Source: an uncultured SAR86 cluster bacterium (GTDB lineage Bacteria > Pseudomonadota > Gammaproteobacteria > Magnimaribacterales > Magnimaribacteraceae). From it: a DNA stretch of 64,000 nt. How positions within the stretch are numbered: position 1 is the stretch's first letter; every line of letters begins with the position of its first letter. A program made the translations under genes and the position numbers. The notes beneath the pieces were generated by a model. The model saw only the letters and a program-made list of their open reading frames with translations. It did no database searches and had not been told where the DNA came from. The stretch is taken from assembly GCA_938048695.1 (NCBI GenBank), contig CALIUO010000007.1, forward strand, positions 111,556-175,555, written 5' to 3'. Positions 37,658 through 46,043 of this stretch are shown piece after piece.

Positions 37658-38016
37658 GTTTTAGTTAGGTATATACCAAACCAAGTCGCACCAAGACATG
37701 AAAATATAGACAATGTAACGTATATTAAGGCACCCACAAATTGTCCATTTATTAGAAGCTCAAGAGATTCCTTAGAAAAAGCTGAGAAAGTTGTGAAAGC
37801 ACCTAAAAATCCTATAAAAAGAAAAGGTGTGAGTATTTTTTCGAGGCTTGAATCCATTAAATTGTAAAAAAGACCTAAAAGAAAACACCCCATTATATTT
37901 ACAATCAATATTCCCAACGGTATTTCTAGAGTATCTGATTTTGGAAATAAATTGGAAATATAAAATCTCGATAAAGCCCCAAAAGCGCCACCCAAACATA
38001 TTAAGATTAGATTCAT
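37654..38016 (-). CDS. crcB: fluoride channel CrcB/Fluc
   Basis: 120 residues with four helices. GGAFGALSRFYI, NIMGCFLLG and GFLGAFTTFSAFS (the Phe box and Na+ site region) are diagnostic. The dimer exports fluoride. No fluoride riboswitch is possible directly upstream, where the tRNA-Lys gene ends 7 bp before the ATG. Confidence 0.95.
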   Translation of the reverse strand: MNLILICLGGAFGALSRFYISNLFPKSDTLEIPLGILIVNIMGCFLLGLFYNLMDSSLEKILTPFLFIGFLGAFTTFSAFSKESLELLINGQFVGALIYVTLSIFSCLGATWFGIYLTKT

Positions 38017-38023
38017 TTTTGGT

Positions 38024-38099
38024 TGGTGGGCCGTCTGCGACTCGAACGCAGGACCAATTCGTTAAAAGCGAACTGCTCTACCGACTGAGCTAACGGCCC
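38024..38099 (-). tRNA. tRNA-Lys (anticodon TTT)
   Basis: A 76-nt cloverleaf including encoded CCA: acceptor stem GGGCCGT/ACGGCCC, D arm GCTCAGTCGGTAGAGC, anticodon stem GTTCG/CGAAT with loop CTTTTAA, and T loop GTTCGAGTC. The anticodon TTT reads AAA and AAG. It lies downstream of cpoB in the same orientation, the same place as the tRNA-Lys cluster after tol-pal-ybgF in E. coli. Confidence 0.97.
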
Positions 38100-38124
38100 G
38101 GAAAAAAAATCGTATTTTAAAGGT

Positions 38125-38799
38125 TTAATCAACTAAATTCGACTCTTCTTTTAGGTTTTCTTTAGATTTTTTTGCTAACTGAGCTGCACCAGATTGCGGA
38201 TAAGAACCTAAAACTTTGTCATAAAATTCTTCCGACATTATCTTATTCCCTTGAAATCTAAAGATTTCACCTAACTTAAATAAGGAATCTGGAGTTCTTG
38301 TATGTTCTGGAAATTGATCCACAACACTCTGAAAACTTAACTTAGCATCCTCTAACATATCTTGAGCTAAAAATAATTCACCAGACCAAAAGTAAGCATC
38401 CGCCGTAAATGAACCTTCTGGAAAAGAGATTATTAGATTAGAAAAGACTTCTAATGCTTCAGCAAACCTAGATTCTTCAAAGAGAATTAATGCGGACTTG
38501 AATAAATCTCTTTCTTCTGTTTGGACTAGTATCTCTTGTTCACTTGAAATAGAAGATTTTGACTCTGATGAGATATTTGATAACTCAAGTATTCTTCCAT
38601 CAAGGTCTAGGTATCTTTGTTGTTGCAGCTCCAAGGATCTATCTACAAGAATAGTATTTTCTTCTAGTAAATTCCTTAGCTGTCTTATTTCTTCCTCTAA
38701 AGTTTCAATTTTTTCATACAAGAGCTCAAAACTCTCCTGCTCATTAGAAAAAAGAAATGAAGATAAGAAAATTCCGGTTCCTAGAACAAAGTTTTTCAA
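38125..38799 (-). CDS. cpoB: cell division coordinator CpoB (YbgF)
   Basis: 224 residues. A signal peptide (residues 1-18), an N-terminal coiled coil (ESFELLYEKIETLEEEIRQL) and C-terminal TPR repeats (DAYFWSGELFLAQDMLEDAK, TPDSLFKLGEIFRFQ) are the family layout. CpoB links PBP1B and Tol function during constriction. Last protein gene of the tol-pal operon. Confidence 0.93.
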   Translation of the reverse strand: MKNFVLGTGIFLSSFLFSNEQESFELLYEKIETLEEEIRQLRNLLEENTILVDRSLELQQQRYLDLDGRILELSNISSESKSSISSEQEILVQTEERDLFKSALILFEESRFAEALEVFSNLIISFPEGSFTADAYFWSGELFLAQDMLEDAKLSFQSVVDQFPEHTRTPDSLFKLGEIFRFQGNKIMSEEFYDKVLGSYPQSGAAQLAKKSKENLKEESNLVD

Positions 38800-38805
38800 A
38801 TCAAA

Positions 38806-39270
38806 TTAAAATGTTTTGACTAATGCTCTTCTATTTTTTGACCAAGAATTTTCATTAGATCCGGATACAGCTGGTTTTTCTTCCCCGTAACTTACAGTTG
38901 AGATTTTACTAGAAGGAACGCCATTTATTACTAACAATTCTGCTACAGTCTTCGCCCTTTGTTCTCCTAAAGCTAAATTATATTCTCTTGTTCCTCTTTC
39001 ATCACAATGACCTTCAACTCTAACGCTCAAGTTATTATTGTTAATAACTTTAGCTAGGTTTCGTATTTTAGCCCTTCCCTCTGAATTGATATCTGACCTA
39101 TCATAAGCAAAATAAAGTACATTATTGGAAGTAAGTCCGCTATCAGAGTATGCACCTGTAGCTGAAGCAGAAATAGCAGTAGCATCATTTGTTCTATCCG
39201 TTGATACAGAACTACAAGATGCAAGGAATATAACTAAAAATGTTAAGTAAAATTTTTGAAAAGTGTTCAT
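38806..39270 (-). CDS. pal: peptidoglycan-associated lipoprotein Pal
   Basis: 154 residues. Lipobox LASCSS puts the lipidated Cys near residue 19. The OmpA-like domain has VRVEGHCDERGTREYNLALG followed by QRAKTVAELL, the peptidoglycan-binding loop. It anchors the outer membrane to the wall and binds TolB. 6 bp to cpoB and 38 bp to tolB. Confidence 0.97.
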   Translation of the reverse strand: MNTFQKFYLTFLVIFLASCSSVSTDRTNDATAISASATGAYSDSGLTSNNVLYFAYDRSDINSEGRAKIRNLAKVINNNNLSVRVEGHCDERGTREYNLALGEQRAKTVAELLVINGVPSSKISTVSYGEEKPAVSGSNENSWSKNRRALVKTF

Positions 39271-39308
39271 TTAAGCCTCCTGATCTTTATTATACTTTTA
39301 TTTTTATT

Positions 39309-40601
39309 CTAATCTATCAAAGGAGACCAAGAAGGCTCTCTGGCCTCTCCTTTTAGAGAGGGCATAACAAACTTTGTCTTACCATCTAAGGTTATACCGG
39401 CCAAGATATCTTTATCCCCGTCTTTGGTAGCATAGATAACTACATTTCCATTTGGAGAAACCGTAGGAGATTCATCTAGGGTGGTATCAGTTAAAATTTT
39501 AACCTTTCCTGTCTTAAGATTCTGTGTGGCTATGTGAAATATTCCATTTTGTCTATGAACAAAGACTATGCCCTTTCCATCAGGAAGATATCTTCCTCTA
39601 GCATTATAGGAGCCTTCAAAAGTTAACCTTTTTATTCTGTTGTTTCTTGTATTAACTTCATATAATTGAGGTGACCCAGACCTATTTGACGTAAATAAAA
39701 TACTCTTTGAATTTGGCGACCAATCAGGTTCAGTATCTATGCCAAAATGTTTTGTTACCTGCGACCATGAAGAACGTTCCATATCATAAATAAAAATATC
39801 TGGATTGCCGGTCTTAGATAAAACTGCGGATATTTTTTTTCCATCGGGAGACCAATTAGGTGAACTATTAATGCCTTTCTCTAACTTTAGGCCTTTTCTT
39901 TCAGCAGAAGACAGTTTTTGTATAAAAATTCTAGAAGTACCTTCTTCAAACGAGACGTAAGCAATATTTTTCAAGTCTGGAGACCAGCTTGGAGACATTA
40001 AAGGTTGAGGTGAAGAGAAGAGAGACATACTGTCATAACCATCTATATCTGAAATCATGAGGTTATAATTAGGATCACTATTTGAAGGCTTGTCTATATA
40101 AGCTAATCTGGTAGAGAATATTCCTGGAATACCATGTATTCTAGAATAAATAGTATCGCTGATCTTATGTCCTATTTTTCTTAAAGTACTTATGGGACCT
40201 AATACTGAACCCCTATGGATCGCTCTTTCCTTTACTACATCATATATCGTATAGGAGGCCCTTATTTCTCTATCAATATCAGTCGATTTGACATTTCCAA
40301 TCACTAAATAATCAGTTCCCAATAACCTCCAATCTTTAAAAAAAACCCCTTCCTTTGAAGTTGGAAGGCTCAACATATTTCTAGGAGGTAGGACATTAAA
40401 TTCTCCAAAAGACTCTAAATCTGACTTTATAACTTTATGGATAAATGTTTCTTGTGGTACCTCTAAATTCCATTGCATGGGTACAACTGCAATACTTATC
40501 GACTCTTCTGCTCCTCCTTTTATTTCTATTCTTAGTTGTGAAGAAAGAGTTGGAAAGAAAATAATAAAGTATGTGATTAAAAGAAATTTTCTAAAATGCA
40601 T
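39309..40601 (-). CDS. tolB: periplasmic Tol-Pal protein TolB
   Basis: 430 residues, as in E. coli. After a signal peptide comes an alpha/beta domain and a six-bladed propeller whose repeats contain SPSWSPDLKNIAYVS, SPNWSPDGKKIS and EPDWSPNSKSILFTSN. TolB binds Pal and TolA in the periplasm. Gene order is the canonical tolQRAB-pal. Confidence 0.97.
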   Translation of the reverse strand: MHFRKFLLITYFIIFFPTLSSQLRIEIKGGAEESISIAVVPMQWNLEVPQETFIHKVIKSDLESFGEFNVLPPRNMLSLPTSKEGVFFKDWRLLGTDYLVIGNVKSTDIDREIRASYTIYDVVKERAIHRGSVLGPISTLRKIGHKISDTIYSRIHGIPGIFSTRLAYIDKPSNSDPNYNLMISDIDGYDSMSLFSSPQPLMSPSWSPDLKNIAYVSFEEGTSRIFIQKLSSAERKGLKLEKGINSSPNWSPDGKKISAVLSKTGNPDIFIYDMERSSWSQVTKHFGIDTEPDWSPNSKSILFTSNRSGSPQLYEVNTRNNRIKRLTFEGSYNARGRYLPDGKGIVFVHRQNGIFHIATQNLKTGKVKILTDTTLDESPTVSPNGNVVIYATKDGDKDILAGITLDGKTKFVMPSLKGEAREPSWSPLID

Positions 40602-40615
40602 TTAATTTGCTAATT

Positions 40616-41227
40616 TTATTCAGGAGTAAAAATTAAGATAAATTTTCTAAAATGTTGGTCAAATAATTTCATTTGCATTGTTAGACCTTCAAAAGACTTA
40701 ACTTTTAAGATTGCAGACATGGCAGATTCATCGAATGCTCTATTACCACTACCTTTGATTATAATTGCCGAAAGAATCTCTCCAGTTGGTACAAGGTTTA
40801 GTTGAATTTCGGTCTTTAGATTTATATTGAGATTTTTAGGTCTTTTCCAATTTTCCTTCACTTGTCTTTTTATCATGTAAGAGTATTTTTCAATATCCAT
40901 CTGGAGAAGGTCTTTATCCTTATCAGTATTATCCCTTACCATAGTATCTTGTAGTTGTTGTATCTCTTGTAATATGGAAGAAGGACGAGAGATCTCAATA
41001 CTTTGATTTTCAGGTTTTTTTTCTTTTATTTTTTTATTTACTTGATTAATTTGAACTTGATTATTGGTTGTTTTCTTTATTTCTTCAAAAACAATATAAG
41101 CAGCCACTGGTTTACTAGACTGAATATTAAATTGGTCGAAGTTGATGTTAAAAAAATCTGAAAATGAAAGAATTATTCCGAAGTGGATTAATAGTGATAA
41201 ACAAAAGGGTACGAAATAATTGATCAT
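40616..41227 (-). CDS. tolA: TolA, short form
   Basis: 203 residues, half the length of E. coli TolA (421). One N-terminal transmembrane helix (~7-24) with SFSDFF lies close by, then a short charged linker (~50-100) and a C-terminal TonB/TolA-like domain (YMIKRQVKENWKRP, VPTGEILSAIIIKGSGNRAFDESAMSAI). The long helical domain II is mostly absent. TolA links TolQR in the inner membrane to TolB-Pal. The start overlaps tolR by 4 bp. Identity rests on synteny and the C-terminal domain. Confidence 0.9.
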   Translation of the reverse strand: MINYFVPFCLSLLIHFGIILSFSDFFNINFDQFNIQSSKPVAAYIVFEEIKKTTNNQVQINQVNKKIKEKKPENQSIEISRPSSILQEIQQLQDTMVRDNTDKDKDLLQMDIEKYSYMIKRQVKENWKRPKNLNINLKTEIQLNLVPTGEILSAIIIKGSGNRAFDESAMSAILKVKSFEGLTMQMKLFDQHFRKFILIFTPE

Positions 41228-41640
41228 TTTGGCGAGATTGGGGCTGAAATTAGGCCGATATCACTAGCTCCAGCAATTTGAAGTGAAGCCATCACACTCA
41301 TAATGGTTTCATACTTAACTTCTCCATCACCCCGTATCACAACTTGCAAGCCTGGACTGGCTTCAAATATCTTAGAAACTAATTCATTCATCTCTTTAAG
41401 GTTAAGAGACCTGCCTCTGGTCGAATCAGTTTCTAGGAATACATTTCCTTCTTTAGTAATAGATACAATCAGGGGTTCTTCATTTTTAACTGGTAATGCT
41501 TCTGAAGAAGCTTCTGGAAGATTTACCTGAATTCCTTGAACCATTAAAGGTGCGGAGATCATAAAAATAACTAATAAGACAAGCATTACGTCAATATAGG
41601 GAACCACGTTGATGTCTGAAATTAAATTTCTTCTTCTCAC
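41224..41640 (-). CDS. tolR: TolR, proton-motive-force transducer
   Basis: 138 residues. The single transmembrane helix carries the essential Asp in NVVPYIDVMLVLLVIFM (~residue 17). A periplasmic domain follows with VVIRGDGEVKYETIMSVM. It works with TolQ to energise TolA. Spacing to tolQ is 2 bp. Confidence 0.97.
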   Translation of the reverse strand: MRRRNLISDINVVPYIDVMLVLLVIFMISAPLMVQGIQVNLPEASSEALPVKNEEPLIVSITKEGNVFLETDSTRGRSLNLKEMNELVSKIFEASPGLQVVIRGDGEVKYETIMSVMASLQIAGASDIGLISAPISPK

Positions 41641-41642
41641 TA

Positions 41643-42311
41643 CTATTTTGATTGAATATCTCTGTGAAGAACTGCTGAAAATTCTTCTTTAAAACCTTCC
41701 ATACCAGAAACCAAGCTATCCGATTCAGAAATAAATTTGTTATATGCTATCAAGGCTGGTATTGCTGCAAATAAACCTATTGCAGTCGCTATTAGAGCTT
41801 CGGATATTCCTGGAGCTACAGCAGATAAAGTTGCCTGAGAAGATCCTGCCAATCCTCTAAATGAGTTCATAATTCCCCATACAGTACCAAACAGACCTAT
41901 ATAGGGGCTGACGGAAGCAACAGTGGCAAGGAAAGGTAAATGTTTCTCCAATAAAGCCTGTTCCTTGGCTAATGCGGCTCTCATATTCCTCTGAACACTC
42001 GCCATAACTGTTTTAGAGTCAATATTCTCTTTCTTGAGCCTCTTGTAATCTAAGAAGCCAATCTGGAAGATATATTCCGAACCAAGAGATTGATGTCCTG
42101 CTTCTTGACTAGTGGATAATAGAGCTTCTAATCCTGAGTCAGACCAAAATCTTTCCTCAAATTCTGAAAAATCCTGGCCTACTCTATTTATATAGAGCCA
42201 TCTTTCAAAGATTACCATCCAAGAAGTAATGGAAGCCAGCAAGAGGAGAATGATTACAGATTTAACCACTATACTTGCGTTTAAGAATAATTCTAATATT
42301 GAAAGTTCCAT
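41643..42311 (-). CDS. tolQ: TolQ, inner-membrane motor subunit
   Basis: 222 residues with three transmembrane helices. VASVSPYIGLFGTVWGIMNSF and GISEALIATAIGLFAAIPALIAYN are the conserved ExbB/TolQ segments that line the proton path. Position and 2-bp spacing to tolR fix it as TolQ rather than ExbB. Confidence 0.97.
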   Translation of the reverse strand: MELSILELFLNASIVVKSVIILLLLASITSWMVIFERWLYINRVGQDFSEFEERFWSDSGLEALLSTSQEAGHQSLGSEYIFQIGFLDYKRLKKENIDSKTVMASVQRNMRAALAKEQALLEKHLPFLATVASVSPYIGLFGTVWGIMNSFRGLAGSSQATLSAVAPGISEALIATAIGLFAAIPALIAYNKFISESDSLVSGMEGFKEEFSAVLHRDIQSK

Positions 42312-42315
42312 ATTA

Positions 42316-42714
42316 TTAGAGTAGTTTTTTCATGCCCTTATGTAAATACTCTGGAAGAGCAGAAGGCTTAAAAGAATTAGGATTTAAACTACCACATTTG
42401 ATCTTAGCTTCCGCAATAGTTTGATTATCCACTAAGGCAGTCTGCTTAAAATCAAAACTCACTTTTCCTAATTTTTCTAATTTTGTCCTTACTGTTATTT
42501 CATCATCTAGCCTAGCAGGTCTGTGCAATTTCATTTCAAGACCTCTGACTACAAAGATAATTTCTTCCTTCATCAACTTCATTTGCTCATAACCGACTGA
42601 ACGTAAATATTCAGTTCTAGCTCTTTCAAAAAACTTAAGGTAATTTGCGTAGTAAACAACGCCTTGAGCATCAGTATCTTCATAATACACTCTCAAATTA
42701 TAGTCTTGCATCAT
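42316..42714 (-). CDS. ybgC: acyl-CoA thioesterase YbgC
   Basis: 132 residues, hot-dog fold. YYEDTDAQGVVYYANYLKFFERART is the 4HBT signature with catalytic Asp. E. coli YbgC heads the tol-pal operon and binds acyl carrier protein. The start overlaps the nuclease gene by 4 bp, so they are translated together. Confidence 0.94.
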   Translation of the reverse strand: MMQDYNLRVYYEDTDAQGVVYYANYLKFFERARTEYLRSVGYEQMKLMKEEIIFVVRGLEMKLHRPARLDDEITVRTKLEKLGKVSFDFKQTALVDNQTIAEAKIKCGSLNPNSFKPSALPEYLHKGMKKLL

Positions 42715-43127
42715 TCAATATCTTCGTGAAGAGCTATGTCTTCAGAGTAAAGTTCCTTCAATAAGAATATAAAGTCATCCCATAATAGATCAGCTGTAAA
42801 AGGAGAATCTATATGGAGTTTGGGATTAATTGCCCCTAATGGGACTCTAACTTTTATGGGTCGCCTATCAAATTTATAAACTAAAGCAGGAATACCTTTA
42901 TTCTTGGTGGCATCTAAGACTTGCTTCCACCAGGCCTCTAAGGGTTCTGCACCTGACCCATATCGCTTACATTCCAAGTACCACCTACCTAGCATCAAGT
43001 CGGGTAAATGCTTTTCTCGAGTTTGCTCTAGTATCCTTCTTATATTATTTTTTAAACCTAAATCATTAGTAAGTAAATTAGCCACCTCCCTCTCGAAAGA
43101 AGCTCCTTTATTTCTTGAATTAGTCAT
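42711..43127 (-). CDS. PDDEXK nuclease resembling phage-type Holliday junction resolvase
   Basis: 138 residues. An N-terminal helix with a conserved Glu (RNKGASFEREVANLL, Glu12/14) is followed by LEQTREKHLPDLMLGRWYLECKR. Pro42-Asp43, Glu52-x-Lys54 forms the PDDEXK metal site. EAWWKQVLDA and IPALVYKFDRRPIKV match small resolvase-like proteins carried by phages. In gammaproteobacteria ruvC-ruvA-ruvB commonly stand between yebC and ybgC; here this single gene, 1 bp after yebC ends and overlapping ybgC by 4 bp, fills the place. Role in recombination is inferred, and a general repair endonuclease is possible. Confidence 0.8.
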   Translation of the reverse strand: MTNSRNKGASFEREVANLLTNDLGLKNNIRRILEQTREKHLPDLMLGRWYLECKRYGSGAEPLEAWWKQVLDATKNKGIPALVYKFDRRPIKVRVPLGAINPKLHIDSPFTADLLWDDFIFLLKELYSEDIALHEDIE

Positions 43128-43128
43128 A

Positions 43129-43875
43129 TCAATCTAGTTGATCCAACATACCTTCAGCAAACTCTATATTGGAAGTTACATTTTGCGTATCGTCTAAATC
43201 TTCAAGCATCTCTAATAATTTAAACACCTTAAGGGAAGTATCTAAATCGGCTTGAACAGTTGTTTCCGGTACCAAAGAAATTTCTGAATCGTCTATTTTT
43301 ATTTCTTTATCAGATAGAGCTTTTTTAATATTTTCAAAATCTTCAGGTGCGGAACTAACAGTTATTGATTCATCTTCATTGATTTCTATATCTTCTGCGC
43401 CAGCTTCTATGGATATCTCCATGACCTCATCTGCATTATTCTCAGAAGAGGTAGTTATTATTCCTTTCTTTTCAAATAAATACGAAACGGATCCATTAGT
43501 CCCTAGATTACCTCCAGATTTAGTAAAAGCATGCCTTACCTCAGCAACTGTTCTATTATTATTATCGGTCATGGATTCGACCATTATAGCGATCCCACCT
43601 GGACCATAACCCTCAAAACTAACTTCTTCTAAATTTTCTCCTTCTAAACCACCTGCCCCTCTCTGAATCGCCCTTTCAATTGTATCTTTTGTCATATTTG
43701 CCGCTAGGGCTTTATCAACAGCTGTTCTTAATCTTGGGTTATCATCAGGAACACCTCCCCCTAACTTGGCAGCAACTGTAAGTTCTCTGATTAGAACAGA
43801 AAAAATCTTACCCCTTTTTGCATCCTGTCTACCTTTACGATGCTTAATATTTGCCCATTTTGAATGACCAGCCAC
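43129..43875 (-). CDS. yebC: YebC/PmpR-family protein
   Basis: 248 residues. It begins MAGHSKWANIKHRKGRQDAK, the family hallmark, with GYGPGGIAIMVE in the middle and LEDLDDTQNVTSNIEF at the end. Members act as DNA-binding regulators, and some relieve ribosome stalling. Location between aspS and the resolvase-like gene is the conserved ruv-locus order. One base separates the genes on each side. Confidence 0.96.
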   Translation of the reverse strand: MAGHSKWANIKHRKGRQDAKRGKIFSVLIRELTVAAKLGGGVPDDNPRLRTAVDKALAANMTKDTIERAIQRGAGGLEGENLEEVSFEGYGPGGIAIMVESMTDNNNRTVAEVRHAFTKSGGNLGTNGSVSYLFEKKGIITTSSENNADEVMEISIEAGAEDIEINEDESITVSSAPEDFENIKKALSDKEIKIDDSEISLVPETTVQADLDTSLKVFKLLEMLEDLDDTQNVTSNIEFAEGMLDQLD

Positions 43876-43876
43876 T

Positions 43877-45652
43877 TTAAACCTCCTTATCTAACCCATG
43901 AAATCTTATATGAAGTTCTTCTAATTGATCTTGAGCAGCTTCACCTGGAGCGTCTGTTAATAGACAGGATGCAGTTTGGGTTTTTGGAAAAGCTATAACG
44001 TCTCTTATAGATTCTGAACCTGTCATTAGCATGATCATCCTATCAAAGCCAATAGCAAGACCTGCATGAGGAGGACAGCCATGCTGTAAGGCTGATATGA
44101 GAAAACCAAACTTTTCTTCTGCTTCCTGGTCATTTATATTCAAAAGTTCCAAGACTGCTTGCTGCATTTCTTTATCATGAATTCTTACTGAACCACCACC
44201 TAATTCTGTACCATTCAAAACCACATCGTAAGCATCAGTGATTGCTTCTAAGGGGTCCTGCTTCAAATCCTCAACACTACAACTTGGGGCAGTGAAAGGA
44301 TGATGAAGTGGGGTGAGTTCCCCAGATTTATTTTTTTCAAACATTGGAAAATCTACTACCCAACACGGTGCCCAATCGCATGTCAAGAGATCAAGATCTT
44401 TTGCCACTAAATCTCTCAAGGCAGCCAAAGAATCATTTACTACGTTATTTTTACCAGCACCAAAGAAAATTATATCTCCTTCCTTTACTTCTAATATCTT
44501 CACAAGAGAATCGATTATTGAGTCTTCAATGAACTTTATAATCGGAGATTGAAGGCCGTCTTTACCCTTGTCAGGATCGTCAACACGTATATAAGCTAGG
44601 CCCTTGGCACCATAGTTTCCTACGAAGTCAGTGTATTCATCGATTTGTTTTCTTGTCAAAGATTTACCATTGGGAACTCTCAAAGCGGCAATTCTAGAAT
44701 CTGGATCATTTGCAGGTTCATTGAATACCTTAAAATCACAATCTTTAAATAAATCTTTTACCTCAATTAGTTCTAAGGGATTTCTTAAGTCTGGCTTATC
44801 AATACCATATTTTGAAATAGCCTCGTGGTAAGGAATTTTTGGAAATTCACCTAAATCAATTGACAAAGTTTGCATAAAAACTTCTTTAATCATCTCAGTA
44901 ATCAATGCTATAACTTCTTCAGAATCCACAAATGATAGCTCTATATCAAGTTGGGTAAATTCTGGTTGTCTGTCAGCCCTTAGATCTTCATCTCTAAAAC
45001 ATTTAGCAAATTGAAAATATTTTTCGAAACCTGAAGCCATGAGAGTTTGCTTAAAAAGCTGGGGCGACTGAGGCAACGCAAAAAACTGACCGGGAAATGT
45101 CCTACTTGGCACCAAATAATCCCTAGCCCCCTCAGGGGTGGCCTTTGTAAGTATAGGCGTTTCAATTTCGATAAAATCCTGTTTAGTCAAAAAGCTCCTA
45201 AAGACAGAGGAAGCTTTTGATCTCAACCTTAGATTTTCTTGCATTTCTGGTCTTCTTAAATCTAAGAATCTATATTTCAAACGTGTCTCTTCGCCGACAG
45301 ATGTATATTCATCAAGTTGGAAGGGAATTGGCAAGGAAGGATTTAAAATTTCTAATTGAGTTGCAACTATCTCAACTTGTCCAGTTTCTAAATTACTATT
45401 TTCAGTTCCATCCGGTCTTTTCCTAACCAAACCAGAAGAGAAAATTACGTATTCATTCCTACAAGTTTCTGCAAGCGAGAAAGTACTATCCGAATCTGGA
45501 TTGTAAACAACTTGAACAAGTCCGTCTTCGTCACGTAGATCAAAGAATATTACTCCTCCATGATCTCTTCTTCTGTGAATCCAACCAGTTACCGAAATCT
45601 CCTGGCCTATTAAGTCTTCGGTAACTTGATTACATTTATGTGTTCTTTTCAT
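43877..45652 (-). CDS. aspS: aspartyl-tRNA synthetase
   Basis: 591 residues from the ATG at 45652 ([10 protein letters not shown]), the bacterial-type length. An OB-fold anticodon domain ([20 protein letters not shown]) precedes the class II core with [13 protein letters not shown], motif 2 [18 protein letters not shown], the bacterial GAD insertion and motif 3 [11 protein letters not shown]. The frame stays open to 45778, but that part overlaps fmdB and is unlike AspRS. It charges tRNA-Asp. Confidence 0.96.
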   Translation of the reverse strand: MKRTHKCNQVTEDLIGQEISVTGWIHRRRDHGGVIFFDLRDEDGLVQVVYNPDSDSTFSLAETCRNEYVIFSSGLVRKRPDGTENSNLETGQVEIVATQLEILNPSLPIPFQLDEYTSVGEETRLKYRFLDLRRPEMQENLRLRSKASSVFRSFLTKQDFIEIETPILTKATPEGARDYLVPSRTFPGQFFALPQSPQLFKQTLMASGFEKYFQFAKCFRDEDLRADRQPEFTQLDIELSFVDSEEVIALITEMIKEVFMQTLSIDLGEFPKIPYHEAISKYGIDKPDLRNPLELIEVKDLFKDCDFKVFNEPANDPDSRIAALRVPNGKSLTRKQIDEYTDFVGNYGAKGLAYIRVDDPDKGKDGLQSPIIKFIEDSIIDSLVKILEVKEGDIIFFGAGKNNVVNDSLAALRDLVAKDLDLLTCDWAPCWVVDFPMFEKNKSGELTPLHHPFTAPSCSVEDLKQDPLEAITDAYDVVLNGTELGGGSVRIHDKEMQQAVLELLNINDQEAEEKFGFLISALQHGCPPHAGLAIGFDRMIMLMTGSESIRDVIAFPKTQTASCLLTDAPGEAAQDQLEELHIRFHGLDKEV

Positions 45653-45659
45653 TAGTTCT

Positions 45660-45929
45660 TTAAGAAGATATTTCTTTTTTTGATGTGTCTTTTTTATCTT
45701 TTGATGTTGTTGAAGATTGACTTTCGTTATCACTTTTTGCGATGTTTTTCTTGCTACCAGTCTTAAAGTCCGTTTCATACCAACCAGTGCCCTTTAATCT
45801 GAAGGAAGGAGCTGTAGGCATTTGAACTAGATCAGGATTTTTGCTCTTGAATTCATCTAATTCTGAGATTCTCATTTGTTGCTCAAAAATCTCATCAGTT
45901 TTTGTATTCTTGAAAATATATGTTGGCAT
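45660..45929 (-). CDS. FmdB-family small protein lacking the zinc-ribbon cysteines
   Basis: 89 residues. The frame is recognisable as FmdB/regulatory-ribbon type: MPTYIF at the start and [19 protein letters not shown] at ~40-58, followed by a Ser/Lys-rich tail. The usual four zinc cysteines (two CxxC) are all absent; the protein has no Cys. Position before aspS matches that of fmdB genes in many proteobacteria. Function unknown. Confidence 0.8.
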   Translation of the reverse strand: MPTYIFKNTKTDEIFEQQMRISELDEFKSKNPDLVQMPTAPSFRLKGTGWYETDFKTGSKKNIAKSDNESQSSTTSKDKKDTSKKEISS

Positions 45930-45975
45930 AAAGGATTACCTTGTAAATAAGAACTGTTTATTATTCCACATCATA

Positions 45976-45984
45976 ATTATACCA
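45976..45984 (-). promoter_or_regulatory. candidate extended -10 promoter for fmdB-aspS-yebC-tol
   Basis: TGGTATAAT on the minus strand (TGn plus an exact TATAAT) lies 47 bp upstream of the fmdB ATG. All nine genes below, down to pal and cpoB, run on the same strand with gaps of 38 bp or less, so it may serve a long transcript. The other half of this 114-bp gap would hold the proS promoter, which I could not place. Confidence 0.45.
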
Positions 45985-46043
45985 ATTTTAATTATATAGA
46001 TTCTCTAAAACTAGCTATATGTTAGTATTAATGACCAATTTAT

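Noticed and set aside
45653-45778. N-terminal extension of aspS to 45778
   Set aside because: It covers fmdB in another frame and has Lys/Gln-rich low-complexity sequence not seen in AspRS.
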